Positions 8,927 through 16,747 of a stretch of DNA of 35,631 nt are shown one piece after another. The stretch is taken from the NCBI GenBank assembly GCA_913057515.1, contig CAJXOJ010000019.1:1-35631 (forward strand). The letters run 5' to 3'. The stretch comes from an uncultured Cycloclasticus sp. GTDB taxonomy: Bacteria; Pseudomonadota; Gammaproteobacteria; Methylococcales; Cycloclasticaceae. A model generated the notes under the pieces. That model was not told where the DNA came from. It saw only the letters and a program-made list of their open reading frames with translations, and made no database searches. Made by a program: the position numbers and the translations under genes. How positions within the stretch are numbered: the stretch's first letter is position 1; each line of letters starts with the position of its first letter.

Positions 8927-10144
8927 TTATTGATCTGGATCATCTTCATGAGGCTGATTTAATTCTTCTGACTGTAGGTCTTGAACTTTTGGCCTTCGGC
9001 GTGCCTTTGTTTTCTTTGGAATCATGCCGCGTAATGAGTCTAATTTTCCGAAGCATAATAACCTGTCATCAGCTTCTAGTTCGCGTGCAGCACGTGGGTT
9101 AGGGATGGCCTTCGCTCCTCGATATAAGGTGAGCACGTTGATGTCTTTTTCTTCATCCATCACTTCTTGAATGGTCTTCCCAAGAAACTCTGAGCCTTCA
9201 GGAATATATATCTCACTGACGCCGTAACCTTTACTTACCGTTAATCGTTGGCGTATATCAATTTCAGGAAAATCCACTTGAGCAGACACGTAGTCAATTA
9301 CCGCGCCGGCAATATCTAAACCGGTGGCGGTTTCAATGCCTTCAAGTCCCGGCGACGAATTGACCTCCATTATTTGAGGGCCATTTTTACCTTCCAGCAT
9401 ATCAACGCCGGCTACTTCTAAACCTAAAATCTGAGTGGCTCGTACAGCTGTTTCTCTATACTGTTCATCAAGCTCTACTGGTTCGGCAATACCGCCTCGG
9501 TGGACATTGCTGCGAAATTCTTGCCCTTGAGCGACGCGGCGCATTGCGGCAACAACACGGTCACCGACAACAAAAGCACGAATATCCTTTCCTTTGCTTT
9601 CTGCCACAAACTTTTGAATGAGTACATTTTGTTTTTGGCTTTGTAGTAGTTCGATAATCGACTCAGCTGCTTTCATTGACTCAGCTAAGAGTACACCAAT
9701 GCCTTGGGTGCCTTCAATTAACTTAATAACGACAGGGGCACCACCAACTCGTTCGATGGCGGGAATGACATCCTTTCTGTCTCGTACAAACGTAGTTCTA
9801 GGAATACCAATATGATGACGGCTTAAAATTTGCAAACTACGTAGTTTGTCTCGCGAGTTAGAAATGCCGTGTGCAGTATTGGCACAGAAAACGCCCATTT
9901 CCTGGAATTGTCGAACAACAGCCGTGCCATAGTAAGTAATTGATGCACCAATTCTTGGTAAAACAGCATCATAACTGCTTAAGACCTTTTGCCGATAATA
10001 GAGGTCAGGGCTACCTTGTTGTAAATCGATAGCAAACTTGAGCGTGTTCAAGACTTTTACAGTGTGCCCTCTTTGAAGCGCCGCTTCTTTTAAACGTCTT
10101 GTGCTGTAGGCATTTGGCCCACAAGATAAAATAGCAAGTTTCAT
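8927..10144 (-). CDS. RimK-family ATP-grasp glutamate ligase with C-terminal RCK_C (TrkA_C) domain
   Basis: The protein has 405 residues; E. coli RimK has about 300. Residues 1-290 are a complete RimK: a start like KLAILSCGP, SRDKLRS at 97-103, VIKLIEGTQGIGVLLAE near 139-155, FRSNVHRGG near 210-218, and the metal/ATP site [12 protein letters not shown] near 260-271. Residues ~305-377 are additional and match the TrkA_C/RCK_C ligand-binding domain: GVSEIYIPEGSEFLGKTI, then a hydrophobic strand, ADDRLLCFG, and a LDSLRGMI helix. The tail from 377 is basic then acidic. RCK_C domains sense small ligands in K+ channels and transporters, so this ligase may be allosterically controlled. A good ribosome-binding site (AAAGGTG, 5 bases) precedes the ATG. 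It is the first gene of the cluster, and the second RimK copy is the fusion downstream. Confidence 0.88.
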   Translation of the reverse strand: MKLAILSCGPNAYSTRRLKEAALQRGHTVKVLNTLKFAIDLQQGSPDLYYRQKVLSSYDAVLPRIGASITYYGTAVVRQFQEMGVFCANTAHGISNSRDKLRSLQILSRHHIGIPRTTFVRDRKDVIPAIERVGGAPVVIKLIEGTQGIGVLLAESMKAAESIIELLQSQKQNVLIQKFVAESKGKDIRAFVVGDRVVAAMRRVAQGQEFRSNVHRGGIAEPVELDEQYRETAVRATQILGLEVAGVDMLEGKNGPQIMEVNSSPGLEGIETATGLDIAGAVIDYVSAQVDFPEIDIRQRLTVSKGYGVSEIYIPEGSEFLGKTIQEVMDEEKDINVLTLYRGAKAIPNPRAARELEADDRLLCFGKLDSLRGMIPKKTKARRRPKVQDLQSEELNQPHEDDPDQ

Positions 10145-10459
10145 AAAAACACCTTTAACGCTAGCTTAAAGAAGTGGTGATTGTATGGGAGTAAAGTTGA
10201 TCCTACCAGATAAATTTTTTGTATTTCAGAGCAAGTAAAATAATTAAAATATATAGATTGATCAGTAACTTATATTAATTTTACTGTTATTAGACGGTGT
10301 TGTAGTAAAAATTTGGTGTCTTTAAATTTAGGCATTTTTCATTTAAAGCAAGTTAGCCTGTGTATTTTACGTTGGCGGTGGTTTGTCACAGAGCTGATTT
10401 CTTGTGCAGGTCTAGCTCATTGGCGTCGATGAGGATTGGATAGAGTTCGAGTTTACCGC
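10145..10459. other. 315-base stretch without a clear gene upstream of the rim cluster
   Basis: The part nearest the RimK-RCK_C gene (10200-10340) is AT-rich and should hold that operon's promoter, but no convincing -35/-10 pair was found. The part at 10380-10470 has a minus-strand frame, open for 27 codons but lacking a start, that reads like protein (ending at a TGA near 10387). It may be a remnant, or a frame-shifted continuation of the small ORF just upstream. Confidence 0.5.
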
Positions 10460-10690
10460 TTAGGTAGGCGCTTCAACTTTAGTATTTAAACGCGGCGTTC
10501 TTGGATGGCTATTAGCATGCCCCATTCTTAAGTTTTTAATGTGCCAATGGATATTTGTTTGAAACTCATGGCCATTATAAGTAGCTGCCCCAATTATTCT
10601 AAAAGGACACTTTTCAACGATGCGGTCAACCAAATCCATTGAATTGTAGCGAGGGTGTTTTCGTAAATCTTTAGTGATTTGATATGCCAT
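10460..10690 (-). CDS. Small hypothetical protein (76 aa)
   Basis: Not recognised. The 76-residue product is basic and His/Asn-rich, with no signal peptide, no membrane segment and a single Cys in the centre (EKCPF). A GGTGA lies 5 bases before the ATG, a plausible ribosome-binding site that supports translation. It lies alone on the minus strand between the hydratase-like gene and the rim locus. Just after its stop, the +1 frame continues with a protein-like segment of about 27 codons, so it may be the front part of a longer, broken ORF. No function is proposed. Confidence 0.5.
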   Translation of the reverse strand: MAYQITKDLRKHPRYNSMDLVDRIVEKCPFRIIGAATYNGHEFQTNIHWHIKNLRMGHANSHPRTPRLNTKVEAPT

Positions 10691-10906
10691 GCAATCACCA
10701 AGATTGGTCTATTGAAATATTTAAGGTGCTTCTAATCTTTATCGATAAAGGTAGCTCATTGAGAAGGGGGTTATTAGTCTAGAGAATCGTTATGAGCTAT
10801 TTTAAAAACAGTTATCTATAGGTCATTTAATTACTAGAGATGTCTAACTCGGTTAGAGTCGAGTCTAAATCTTCAGCAAAAGCATTGCTGTGGCTATCAT
10901 TTGAAG

Positions 10907-11755
10907 CTATTTAAATGTCACATTGACTGAGACGTGAGGTTGTGTTCCCAAGCCTGTGTAAATTGCGGTTAAACGGCCTTTTTTAATGGGGATAGGCGAA
11001 GTAAGGCTGCCGAGTGACAAATAGGAGCCTGGTTTTAAAGGGTAATTTAGGGCTAAGAGCTTATTTTTTAACCAGCGAATAACATTAACTGGGTTGCCCA
11101 TCAGTGAGGAGCAGGCACCGGTTTGCAAATGACTACGGTCTTCGTACACGATTCCTACCTGACAAAAATTAAGGGTATCTATTGCAGTCATTGGAATGGG
11201 GTCGCCCATGACTCCATACCGAGCGCCAGTATTAATAGCGGTGAGCATGTCAGCATTTAACGGGTTTTTGGTTGAAAAAAGGCGATCAGGCACTTCTATA
11301 AAAGGAATAACTTGGTCGATGGCAGCTAAAATTTCTTCATCAGTTTGCGCTTCGTTAATTGAGCTGTCTTTTATGCGGACCAAGAGGTCGGCCTCAGCAA
11401 ACGGGTGCGTAGCATCTGAGATGTTGATTGAGGCAGGGCTGTCGAGTAGCATTTTGTTTAGAAAAATACCTAATAAGGGCTCTTTGATGCCCATTTTTTC
11501 TTGAGTGCTAGGGTTCGTTATTGCGGCTTTGTAACCGGCAATGCCGCCCCAGTTTTCAGAGAGCGCATAAACAACGTGTTTTTGAATTTCTAACGCGGAC
11601 TGGACTGTTAGTCCAGGGATAGCGTCGGCTTCTGTTTTATCAATAAAGTTATGATAGATATCAAGAGAGGTCCTTGGCACGAAGTTTTCTTGACGCATAA
11701 AAAAGATGGTTACAAGAGCGGCCGCAAATATTAATATTGTGAATTTAAATTTCAT
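10907..11755 (-). CDS. Signal-anchored 2-keto-4-pentenoate hydratase/FAA-hydrolase-family-like protein
   Basis: The protein has 282 residues. Residues ~5-20 form a hydrophobic segment typical of a signal peptide or N-terminal anchor, which is unusual because MhpD-type hydratases are cytoplasmic. The body (~30-282) resembles 2-hydroxypenta-2,4-dienoate hydratase/FAH-fold proteins: GYKAAI near 74-79, a metal-site-like EADLLVRI at 121-128, IPFIEVPD with Glu154, and a beta-rich C-terminus. The usual metal site is Glu-x-Glu; here it is Glu121-Ala-Asp123, so metal binding may be kept with altered geometry. The gene starts 5 bases after apeB and is probably in the same operon. No neighbouring genes for aromatic ring cleavage are present, so the substrate is unknown. 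Confidence 0.7.
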   Translation of the reverse strand: MKFKFTILIFAAALVTIFFMRQENFVPRTSLDIYHNFIDKTEADAIPGLTVQSALEIQKHVVYALSENWGGIAGYKAAITNPSTQEKMGIKEPLLGIFLNKMLLDSPASINISDATHPFAEADLLVRIKDSSINEAQTDEEILAAIDQVIPFIEVPDRLFSTKNPLNADMLTAINTGARYGVMGDPIPMTAIDTLNFCQVGIVYEDRSHLQTGACSSLMGNPVNVIRWLKNKLLALNYPLKPGSYLSLGSLTSPIPIKKGRLTAIYTGLGTQPHVSVNVTFK

Positions 11756-11760
11756 GTTTT

Positions 11761-13047
11761 TTAACTAAAAAATTGAGTAAATACGCGAGTGATGTTGTGA
11801 TGATCAGCGACTCCTGCGCTTTCGCGGATGCTATGCATTGCCCACATTGGGCAACCTACATCGACGGTTTGGATGCCGAGTTGTGCCGATGTCATAGGGC
11901 CAATAGTACTGCCACAACCTAGATCGGTTCGGTGAGAATATTGCTGATAAGGAACCTTAGCCTGTTCGCATAAATGGATAAATCGAGATTGAGAGGCGCT
12001 GTTTGAGGCATAACGAATATTCGCATTGACCTTGATAACAGGGCCCTGATTAACGAATACCTTGTGGTCAGGTTCGTAAGCATTAGGGAAGTTGGGCTGA
12101 TAAGCGTGTGCCATATCGGCGCTAATCATAAAGCTATTAGATAAGGCGCGTTTATAGTCCTCTGTGGGCAAGTTCAAGGCGCCGGCAATACGTTCAAGCA
12201 CATCGGGTAAGAAGCTACCATCGGCGCCTTTATGGCTGTTACTACCAATCTCTTCATGGTCAAAAAATGCACAGACATTAAATTGCTGTGAATTGAGTGA
12301 TTCATCAGATAATAATGCGCCTAATCCAGCGTGGCACGAGGCTAAATTATCGAGTTGACTATTGGCATAAAACTCATCATTTAGGCCGTATAGAGTGCCA
12401 GCCTGAGTGTCGACAGCATGTAATTCCCAAGCAGAAATGGTATCGCTGTTGATGCCCAACTCCGTTGCTAATAGCTCAATAAGTGCAGGCTGCTCATTAT
12501 CGAGTGACAGTAATAAAGGTAACTCGGTTTGTTTATTAAGCGTCAAACCATCGGTATTAACCTGTGGGTTCATATGTATAGCAAGGTTCGGGAGGCGTAG
12601 AAAAGGCTTTTTAAAATGTACTAATTTGGATAGTAAGGTGCCGTTTTGGTTGATATGTACGCGCCCTGCTAGACTTAAATCGCGGTCGGTAAAGGTGGCT
12701 AACAAGGGACTACCATAGACCTCTACGCCTAAACGATTAATGCCACTTTGTTGATGGTCTGGTTTAGGTTTTATCCTCAGTCCGGGTGAGTCGGTGTGGG
12801 CACCAATCAGTCTAAACCCCTCTTGGGCCAGCTCATTGGAACCTACGTTAAAGGCAATGATGCTGGAGTCGTCTCGTTTAACGTAATAACGCCCATTAGG
12901 CTGTAATGCCCATGTGTCGCCTTCTAATAGTTCACGAAACCCCTTGTTATTCAGCATTTGCTCGCTTGTATGAACAGCATGCCAAGGGCTTGGGCTTGCA
13001 TCGATATATTGCAGTAAGGCTTGAGCGTGTTGTTGAGCGGTTAACAT
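11761..13047 (-). CDS. apeB: M18-family aspartyl aminopeptidase
   Basis: The protein has 428 residues, the usual length for bacterial M18 enzymes. Co-catalytic zinc residues appear in the IGAHTDSPGLRIKP motif (His84 near the N-terminal third), in FDHEEIGSNSHKGA in the middle and in the C-terminal half near DLGCGSTIGP. M18 peptidases are large cytoplasmic metallo-enzymes that remove N-terminal acidic residues from peptides. The ATG at 13047 lies 1 base downstream of the msrB stop on the same strand, indicating a shared transcript. A link to glutamate-tag turnover by the rim genes is only a thought. Confidence 0.93.
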   Translation of the reverse strand: MLTAQQHAQALLQYIDASPSPWHAVHTSEQMLNNKGFRELLEGDTWALQPNGRYYVKRDDSSIIAFNVGSNELAQEGFRLIGAHTDSPGLRIKPKPDHQQSGINRLGVEVYGSPLLATFTDRDLSLAGRVHINQNGTLLSKLVHFKKPFLRLPNLAIHMNPQVNTDGLTLNKQTELPLLLSLDNEQPALIELLATELGINSDTISAWELHAVDTQAGTLYGLNDEFYANSQLDNLASCHAGLGALLSDESLNSQQFNVCAFFDHEEIGSNSHKGADGSFLPDVLERIAGALNLPTEDYKRALSNSFMISADMAHAYQPNFPNAYEPDHKVFVNQGPVIKVNANIRYASNSASQSRFIHLCEQAKVPYQQYSHRTDLGCGSTIGPMTSAQLGIQTVDVGCPMWAMHSIRESAGVADHHNITRVFTQFFS

Positions 13048-13048
13048 G

Positions 13049-13438
13049 TTATCTCTTGGCGTCTAAATTAAGTGATGCAGAATTAATACAATAGCGTAAT
13101 CCTGTTGGTTGCGGGCCATCTGGAAAGACGTGCCCAAGGTGGCTATCACATTGAGCGCAGACCACTTCAATGCGGACCATGCCGTGGCTATTATCTCGGT
13201 TTTCTTTAATAGTATTTGAGTGAATGGGTTTCCAAAAACTTGGCCAGCCACTGCCCGAGTTATATTTACTGTCGGACTCAAACAGAGGCGCATCACAGCA
13301 TTTGCAGAGATAGACGCCCTCGGTTTTAGTGTCGACATAAACGCCAGAAAAAGCGGGCTCGGTGCCCTTTTGGCGGCAAATATTATATTCTTCTGTGGTT
13401 AACTTAGCTTTCCAGTCGTTGTCATTGTCTGTTTGCAT
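13049..13438 (-). CDS. msrB: Peptide-methionine (R)-S-oxide reductase MsrB
   Basis: The protein has 129 residues from the ATG at 13438, which has AAGGGT a few bases upstream; a longer TTG-initiated frame from 13480 exists but adds a non-conserved 14-residue leader. MsrB reduces the R-sulfoxide of methionine in proteins with thioredoxin. Visible features are two zinc CxxC pairs (Cys45/Cys48 and Cys94/Cys97), the [11 protein letters not shown] core, [10 protein letters not shown], and the catalytic Cys117 in RYCINSASL. There is no signal peptide, so it acts in the cytoplasm. It is followed directly by apeB and preceded 54 bases upstream by pldA. Confidence 0.95.
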   Translation of the reverse strand: MQTDNDNDWKAKLTTEEYNICRQKGTEPAFSGVYVDTKTEGVYLCKCCDAPLFESDSKYNSGSGWPSFWKPIHSNTIKENRDNSHGMVRIEVVCAQCDSHLGHVFPDGPQPTGLRYCINSASLNLDAKR

Positions 13439-13492
13439 GCGGTGACCCTTTGCTTTTGATGAAAAAATTATATCTGACAAAAATGTGCTGGT

Positions 13493-14470
13493 TTATAACC
13501 AATCACTCAGCTGAATTCCAAAGCCGAGGCTATTGGTGTGGTTGTTGTAGTCGAGAAGGCTCTCACCGTAACCATTGAACCATTGCACATAGCCACGAAC
13601 GTTATTATGTATCGGGAAGCTCCAGCCCAGTTCGATGGCACCTTTGTTACTGCTTGTATTGAGGTTATTTCTGAAGAGAAGTGAAAAGTTGTGCTCCTGC
13701 TTTTTGTATACTCCCCTTAACTCAAAGTTGCCTAAAAAGTCGTCAATGTCATGGTTGTCATCCTGTGATTCACTTTCAGGAATGCGATACCACGGTTTAA
13801 ATGATAGGTAGATGTCGCCTTTTTCTAAGATAAAGTCTGTATAGAGGCGATTCCAGCTTCTTGATAATAAGCCTGCTTGGCCATTTGATTGATGGGTGAA
13901 ACCGGTCAAAATTGCAGAATTACGGAACCCTAAAACAGTAAAATCAGTATCGAACGACAGCCAAGTTTCAGCCTCATGGTTGGTATCACGAAAGGGGGAA
14001 GAGTGAGTTTTATTGAACTGCTGCCAGAAAGACCGGTTAGTGTATGCGGCATATAAATCACCGTGCCCAAAGATGAGGTTCTGGGCAATGGGTAGCTTCA
14101 TGCTGATTTGAAACTTGGTTTCCACGTGCTGAAGATCTGGCTTAACACTTGGGTAAGCGGCTTCAAAAGGTGCTTTGTTGGGCTCGCTATTGTTATAGCT
14201 GGCAATAATGTAGTTAGGTTTATGTGGTAGCAAAGAAAAAGCGTTCCAGCTGGCAGTTTTTTCCTGCAGTTGCCGGCGTTTTAATGCAGAATAATGCTCC
14301 TGCTCTGATGCCATTGTTTTTTGGCATTGTTGTTTCAATTCACCCACAGTAATGTTGTTTTCTGCGGTGTTTAGCAAATTAGATAAGCACGTTGTCATGG
14401 GGTTATCTTCAGCAGCAAATAGCGGAGTGGAAAATAAAGCGAGTAGGGTAAGAAGCTTTTTCATAGTCAT
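13493..14470 (-). CDS. pldA: Outer-membrane phospholipase A1 (OMPLA)
   Basis: The protein has 325 residues with a signal peptide (~1-20, ending FAAED). The serine-hydrolase site of OMPLA is intact: His193 and Ser195 in FTHQSNGQ, and Asn207 in SRSWNRLY, matching the E. coli triad arrangement. The beta-strand pattern ends with an aromatic/Leu C-terminus (SDWL), typical of an outer-membrane barrel. Cys28 and Cys49 lie in the extra N-terminal periplasmic part and may form a disulfide. The enzyme hydrolyses phospholipids misplaced in the outer leaflet and, as in E. coli, should be active as a Ca2+-bound dimer. The upstream hairpin terminator at 14484-14520 separates it from the metallo-hydrolase gene, so it likely has its own promoter. 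Confidence 0.95.
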   Translation of the reverse strand: MTMKKLLTLLALFSTPLFAAEDNPMTTCLSNLLNTAENNITVGELKQQCQKTMASEQEHYSALKRRQLQEKTASWNAFSLLPHKPNYIIASYNNSEPNKAPFEAAYPSVKPDLQHVETKFQISMKLPIAQNLIFGHGDLYAAYTNRSFWQQFNKTHSSPFRDTNHEAETWLSFDTDFTVLGFRNSAILTGFTHQSNGQAGLLSRSWNRLYTDFILEKGDIYLSFKPWYRIPESESQDDNHDIDDFLGNFELRGVYKKQEHNFSLLFRNNLNTSSNKGAIELGWSFPIHNNVRGYVQWFNGYGESLLDYNNHTNSLGFGIQLSDWL

Positions 14471-14483
14471 AATTATTGGTAAT

Positions 14484-14520
14484 AAAAAAAGCAGCTGAAG
14501 AGAGGTCAGCCGCTTTTTTT
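14484..14520 (-). terminator. Intrinsic terminator after the metallo-beta-lactamase-fold gene
   Basis: A GC-rich stem (GC plus GCTGA at 14491-14498, paired with TCAGC plus GC at 14506-14513, one A-C mismatch, 7-base loop) is flanked by an A7 run on the left and a T7 run on the right. Read on the minus strand it ends in a U-tract, 20 bases after the stop of the gene ending at 14540. Because both flanks are A/T runs it could also work on the plus strand. Confidence 0.85.
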
Positions 14521-14539
14521 ATATTCTAAGGGTGATTTA

Positions 14540-15451
14540 TTACTGTTTGGGTAGGCTATTAAAGATTATTTTAATCCAGTTCTCTTCGTTGATAAAACCA
14601 CCGCCCCAGGCTGCCCATTTACTAGGTAAGCCGGCCATTTGGATCTCATCAAGTGTTTTACCTGAAGCGGCTTTTTGCTTAACGAACTGAGTTGTATCGG
14701 TTAGCATTGTGTAATAGGTTTTTAGCCCCTTTATATCTGAGAGTTCGCCATGACCCGGAATAACTAAGGCGTCCTTAGGTAATGTTTTAATTATTTCGCC
14801 GATATTATGCGTTAGGCTAAAGGCATTACCACCAGTATTTAAATCAACAAACGGAAAAAAACCATTAAAGAAATGATCACCTAAATGGACAACATTGCTT
14901 TTTGGGAAATAGACGACGGCATCACTATCAGTGTGGCCATGTGCATGGTGGATAAATTGAATGTCCTCATTATTAAAATGAATGTTAATGGCTTGTTCAA
15001 AGGTAATGATGGGCCAAGCTTCTTTAGGTGAGGCAGGTGACTTTCCAAAGAAGTTTTCTTGGTCAGTCATTAAGCGTTTTCTGGTATTGGTATGAGAAAT
15101 AATGGTCGCTTCTTTTGAGAAGTAGGAGTTGTTACCAGAGTGATCACCGTGCCAGTGAGTATTAAGTATAAAGCGCAGTTGACCTTTGCTGATATCGCTT
15201 AATGCGGCATCAATTTTTTTGGACATTGGGCCGAGCTGGTCATCTACTAGCAAAATTCCATCTGAGCCAGCTGATACACCAATATTGCCGCCGGCAAAGC
15301 CACCTACGCCCTCAAGCATATAAATATTGCCGCGTACGTGCGTTGTTTTGAGCGTGATGTTTGAAAACCCTTCGTCTGCAGATCCGGCATAAGATTGGCT
15401 GGAAAGGAATAAAGAAAAAAATAATAAAAAAATCTTGTTGCCTAGGTGCAT
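14540..15451 (-). CDS. Periplasmic metallo-beta-lactamase-fold hydrolase
   Basis: The protein has 303 residues with a signal peptide (~1-22, ending SYAGS). The MBL-fold zinc site is complete: His99, His101, Asp103 and His104 in THWHGDHSG, a further His in HAHGHTDSD, Asp in HLGDHFF and His in IPGHGEL. It resembles the secreted MBL-fold proteins annotated as cyclase or quinoprotein-relay relatives rather than true carbapenemases, so the substrate cannot be named. A terminator follows the stop. The gene lies 22 bases after the lipoprotein gene, probably in the same transcript. Confidence 0.85.
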   Translation of the reverse strand: MHLGNKIFLLFFSLFLSSQSYAGSADEGFSNITLKTTHVRGNIYMLEGVGGFAGGNIGVSAGSDGILLVDDQLGPMSKKIDAALSDISKGQLRFILNTHWHGDHSGNNSYFSKEATIISHTNTRKRLMTDQENFFGKSPASPKEAWPIITFEQAINIHFNNEDIQFIHHAHGHTDSDAVVYFPKSNVVHLGDHFFNGFFPFVDLNTGGNAFSLTHNIGEIIKTLPKDALVIPGHGELSDIKGLKTYYTMLTDTTQFVKQKAASGKTLDEIQMAGLPSKWAAWGGGFINEENWIKIIFNSLPKQ

Positions 15452-15473
15452 TGGGTTTCTCCGAGGTTATTTT

Positions 15474-16085
15474 TTATGATTCATCCGGTGTTGGATGCCA
15501 ACCAGAATACCATAAGTTAATGGGGATTATCTCTGGCTTAATACCATTTCTATGGAACCATGAGTCAACAGCAAATCGCTTGCCAGACTCTAGTTGTTCG
15601 ATGACCGCAGACGTATGTGGCCAACCGTTTAGGAAGAAGCCACGGTTAATGCGGTGGCCTTCTTTATGGAAACGCATTAGCCCGCGCTCACGAAAAAGTC
15701 TTAGGTATAAGGTTGTGTTCGTAGCCTCATCAACACAGTCCATTTGATGGCTCCGGTCTTGAAAAAAAGCTGCAAACGTACCCGGCAAATCGCCTTGGGT
15801 GTGTGTTAGGTCACCAATAAAAGCTTCCATTTGAGCAATAGCCAGTGATAATTGCTGGCGCTCTATTTTGGCTGACGCTGCTTTCGGTGAAAAAAGTTCC
15901 TCAATAGCGAACCACTGTGCGCTGTCGAGGGTTACCGTTTGAACTGTTTTGCAACCATAGCCATAACAGACCTTAAAGGCGCCAGCGGGTGTCGATATCA
16001 CTTCTTTTGTTGGCATGGCGCAACTGGCTAGCAGGGTTAAAAAGGCAAGCGTTAGAATAGTAAAGGCACTTGCAGATTTACGCAT
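15474..16085 (-). CDS. Lipoprotein with transglutaminase-like Cys/His/Asp residues (hypothetical)
   Basis: The protein has 203 residues. A lipoprotein signal peptide ends in the lipobox LLASC, so Cys22 should be lipidated; there is no Asp at +2, which favours outer-membrane sorting. The rest matches no family that I can name with confidence. A QMDCVDEATNT stretch (Cys117), a WPHTSAVIE stretch (His157) and a FAVDSWFHRNG stretch (Asp174) occur in the order and spacing of a transglutaminase/papain-like catalytic triad. A hydrolase or transferase role in the periplasm is inferred from these residues only. The start overlaps the DUF4202 stop by one base (TAATG), so the two genes are translationally coupled. 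Confidence 0.75.
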   Translation of the reverse strand: MRKSASAFTILTLAFLTLLASCAMPTKEVISTPAGAFKVCYGYGCKTVQTVTLDSAQWFAIEELFSPKAASAKIERQQLSLAIAQMEAFIGDLTHTQGDLPGTFAAFFQDRSHQMDCVDEATNTTLYLRLFRERGLMRFHKEGHRINRGFFLNGWPHTSAVIEQLESGKRFAVDSWFHRNGIKPEIIPINLWYSGWHPTPDES

Positions 16086-16642
16086 TAAGCGAGCGCCTTA
16101 GTAACTAATTTTTCTAAATGAGGCGGTAAGGTTAAGGCTAACGCCGTTTGGTGGCCCTTATCTGACATTTTCCCCCAGGTTTTTTGGACAATATCTATGA
16201 TTTTTTCTTCATTATGCTTATCGGCAAAGGCATCGAAATAATGGTTTAAGAAAACTAGGCAAGACACATCCTCTAATGTTTGTGCCTCAGGGTCAGATTT
16301 AAGCCTCTTTTTTTGAATAATGCTGTTTGCTCGTTCAATGTCAGCGTCGTCATAGCCGCTTTCTTGCATCGCGTTGACTAGAATTTTTGCATGTAATTTC
16401 GCCAGCTCGGTACGCCAGGTTAAATAGCCTGTTAAACCAGCAGGGTAATCTTTTCGAACTAGTTTCCAGCGACACACATGCTGGGCATAGCAAGCCAAGG
16501 TGAGAGGGTCAGATGCGTCTGGCTCAAAAGCCTGAAGGGTTGCCAGCATGCGTTGTGAATACAGCGCTTCTGTGCCATTTGTTGGGTCGCTAGCATTAGC
16601 GAGGTCAATACGTTGCAGGGTTTGTTGTAATTTAGTTGTCAT
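16085..16642 (-). CDS. DUF4202 family protein
   Basis: The protein has 185 residues with no signal peptide or membrane segment. It shows the conserved DUF4202 pattern: ALYSQRML, CYAQHVCRWK, YPAGLTGYLTWR, SDPEAQTLEDVSCLVFLNHYFDAFADKH and a WGKMSDKGH end. The many conserved His and acidic residues in an all-helical protein suggest a metal-binding helical bundle, but no function is established to my knowledge. It starts the minus-strand operon with the lipoprotein and MBL-fold genes and is divergent from the mddA-like gene, sharing a ~100-base promoter region. Confidence 0.88.
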   Translation of the reverse strand: MTTKLQQTLQRIDLANASDPTNGTEALYSQRMLATLQAFEPDASDPLTLACYAQHVCRWKLVRKDYPAGLTGYLTWRTELAKLHAKILVNAMQESGYDDADIERANSIIQKKRLKSDPEAQTLEDVSCLVFLNHYFDAFADKHNEEKIIDIVQKTWGKMSDKGHQTALALTLPPHLEKLVTKALA

Positions 16643-16747
16643 AGTGTGTTGGATTGATGGTTAGCGTTGGCGCCGATCTCAGGCGTGTATTCTTACTTCT
16701 AATGCAGGTAATATAACAAGAAAATTCAATATTAATGGGAGAAGGTG

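Noticed and set aside
10845-10870. Short inverted repeats (CTAAC/GTTAG, ACTCG/CGAGT) near the end of the hydratase-like gene
   Set aside because: The stems are 5 bp, overlap each other and have no terminator-like T-run.
13439-13480. TTG-initiated extension of msrB
   Set aside because: The ATG at 13438 has a nearby ribosome-binding site and begins where MsrB homology normally begins.
14540-15451. The MBL-fold protein as an antibiotic-resistance beta-lactamase
   Set aside because: The HxHxDH motif is common to many MBL-fold enzymes, and the sequence looks like the general secreted hydrolase group; nothing supports lactamase activity.
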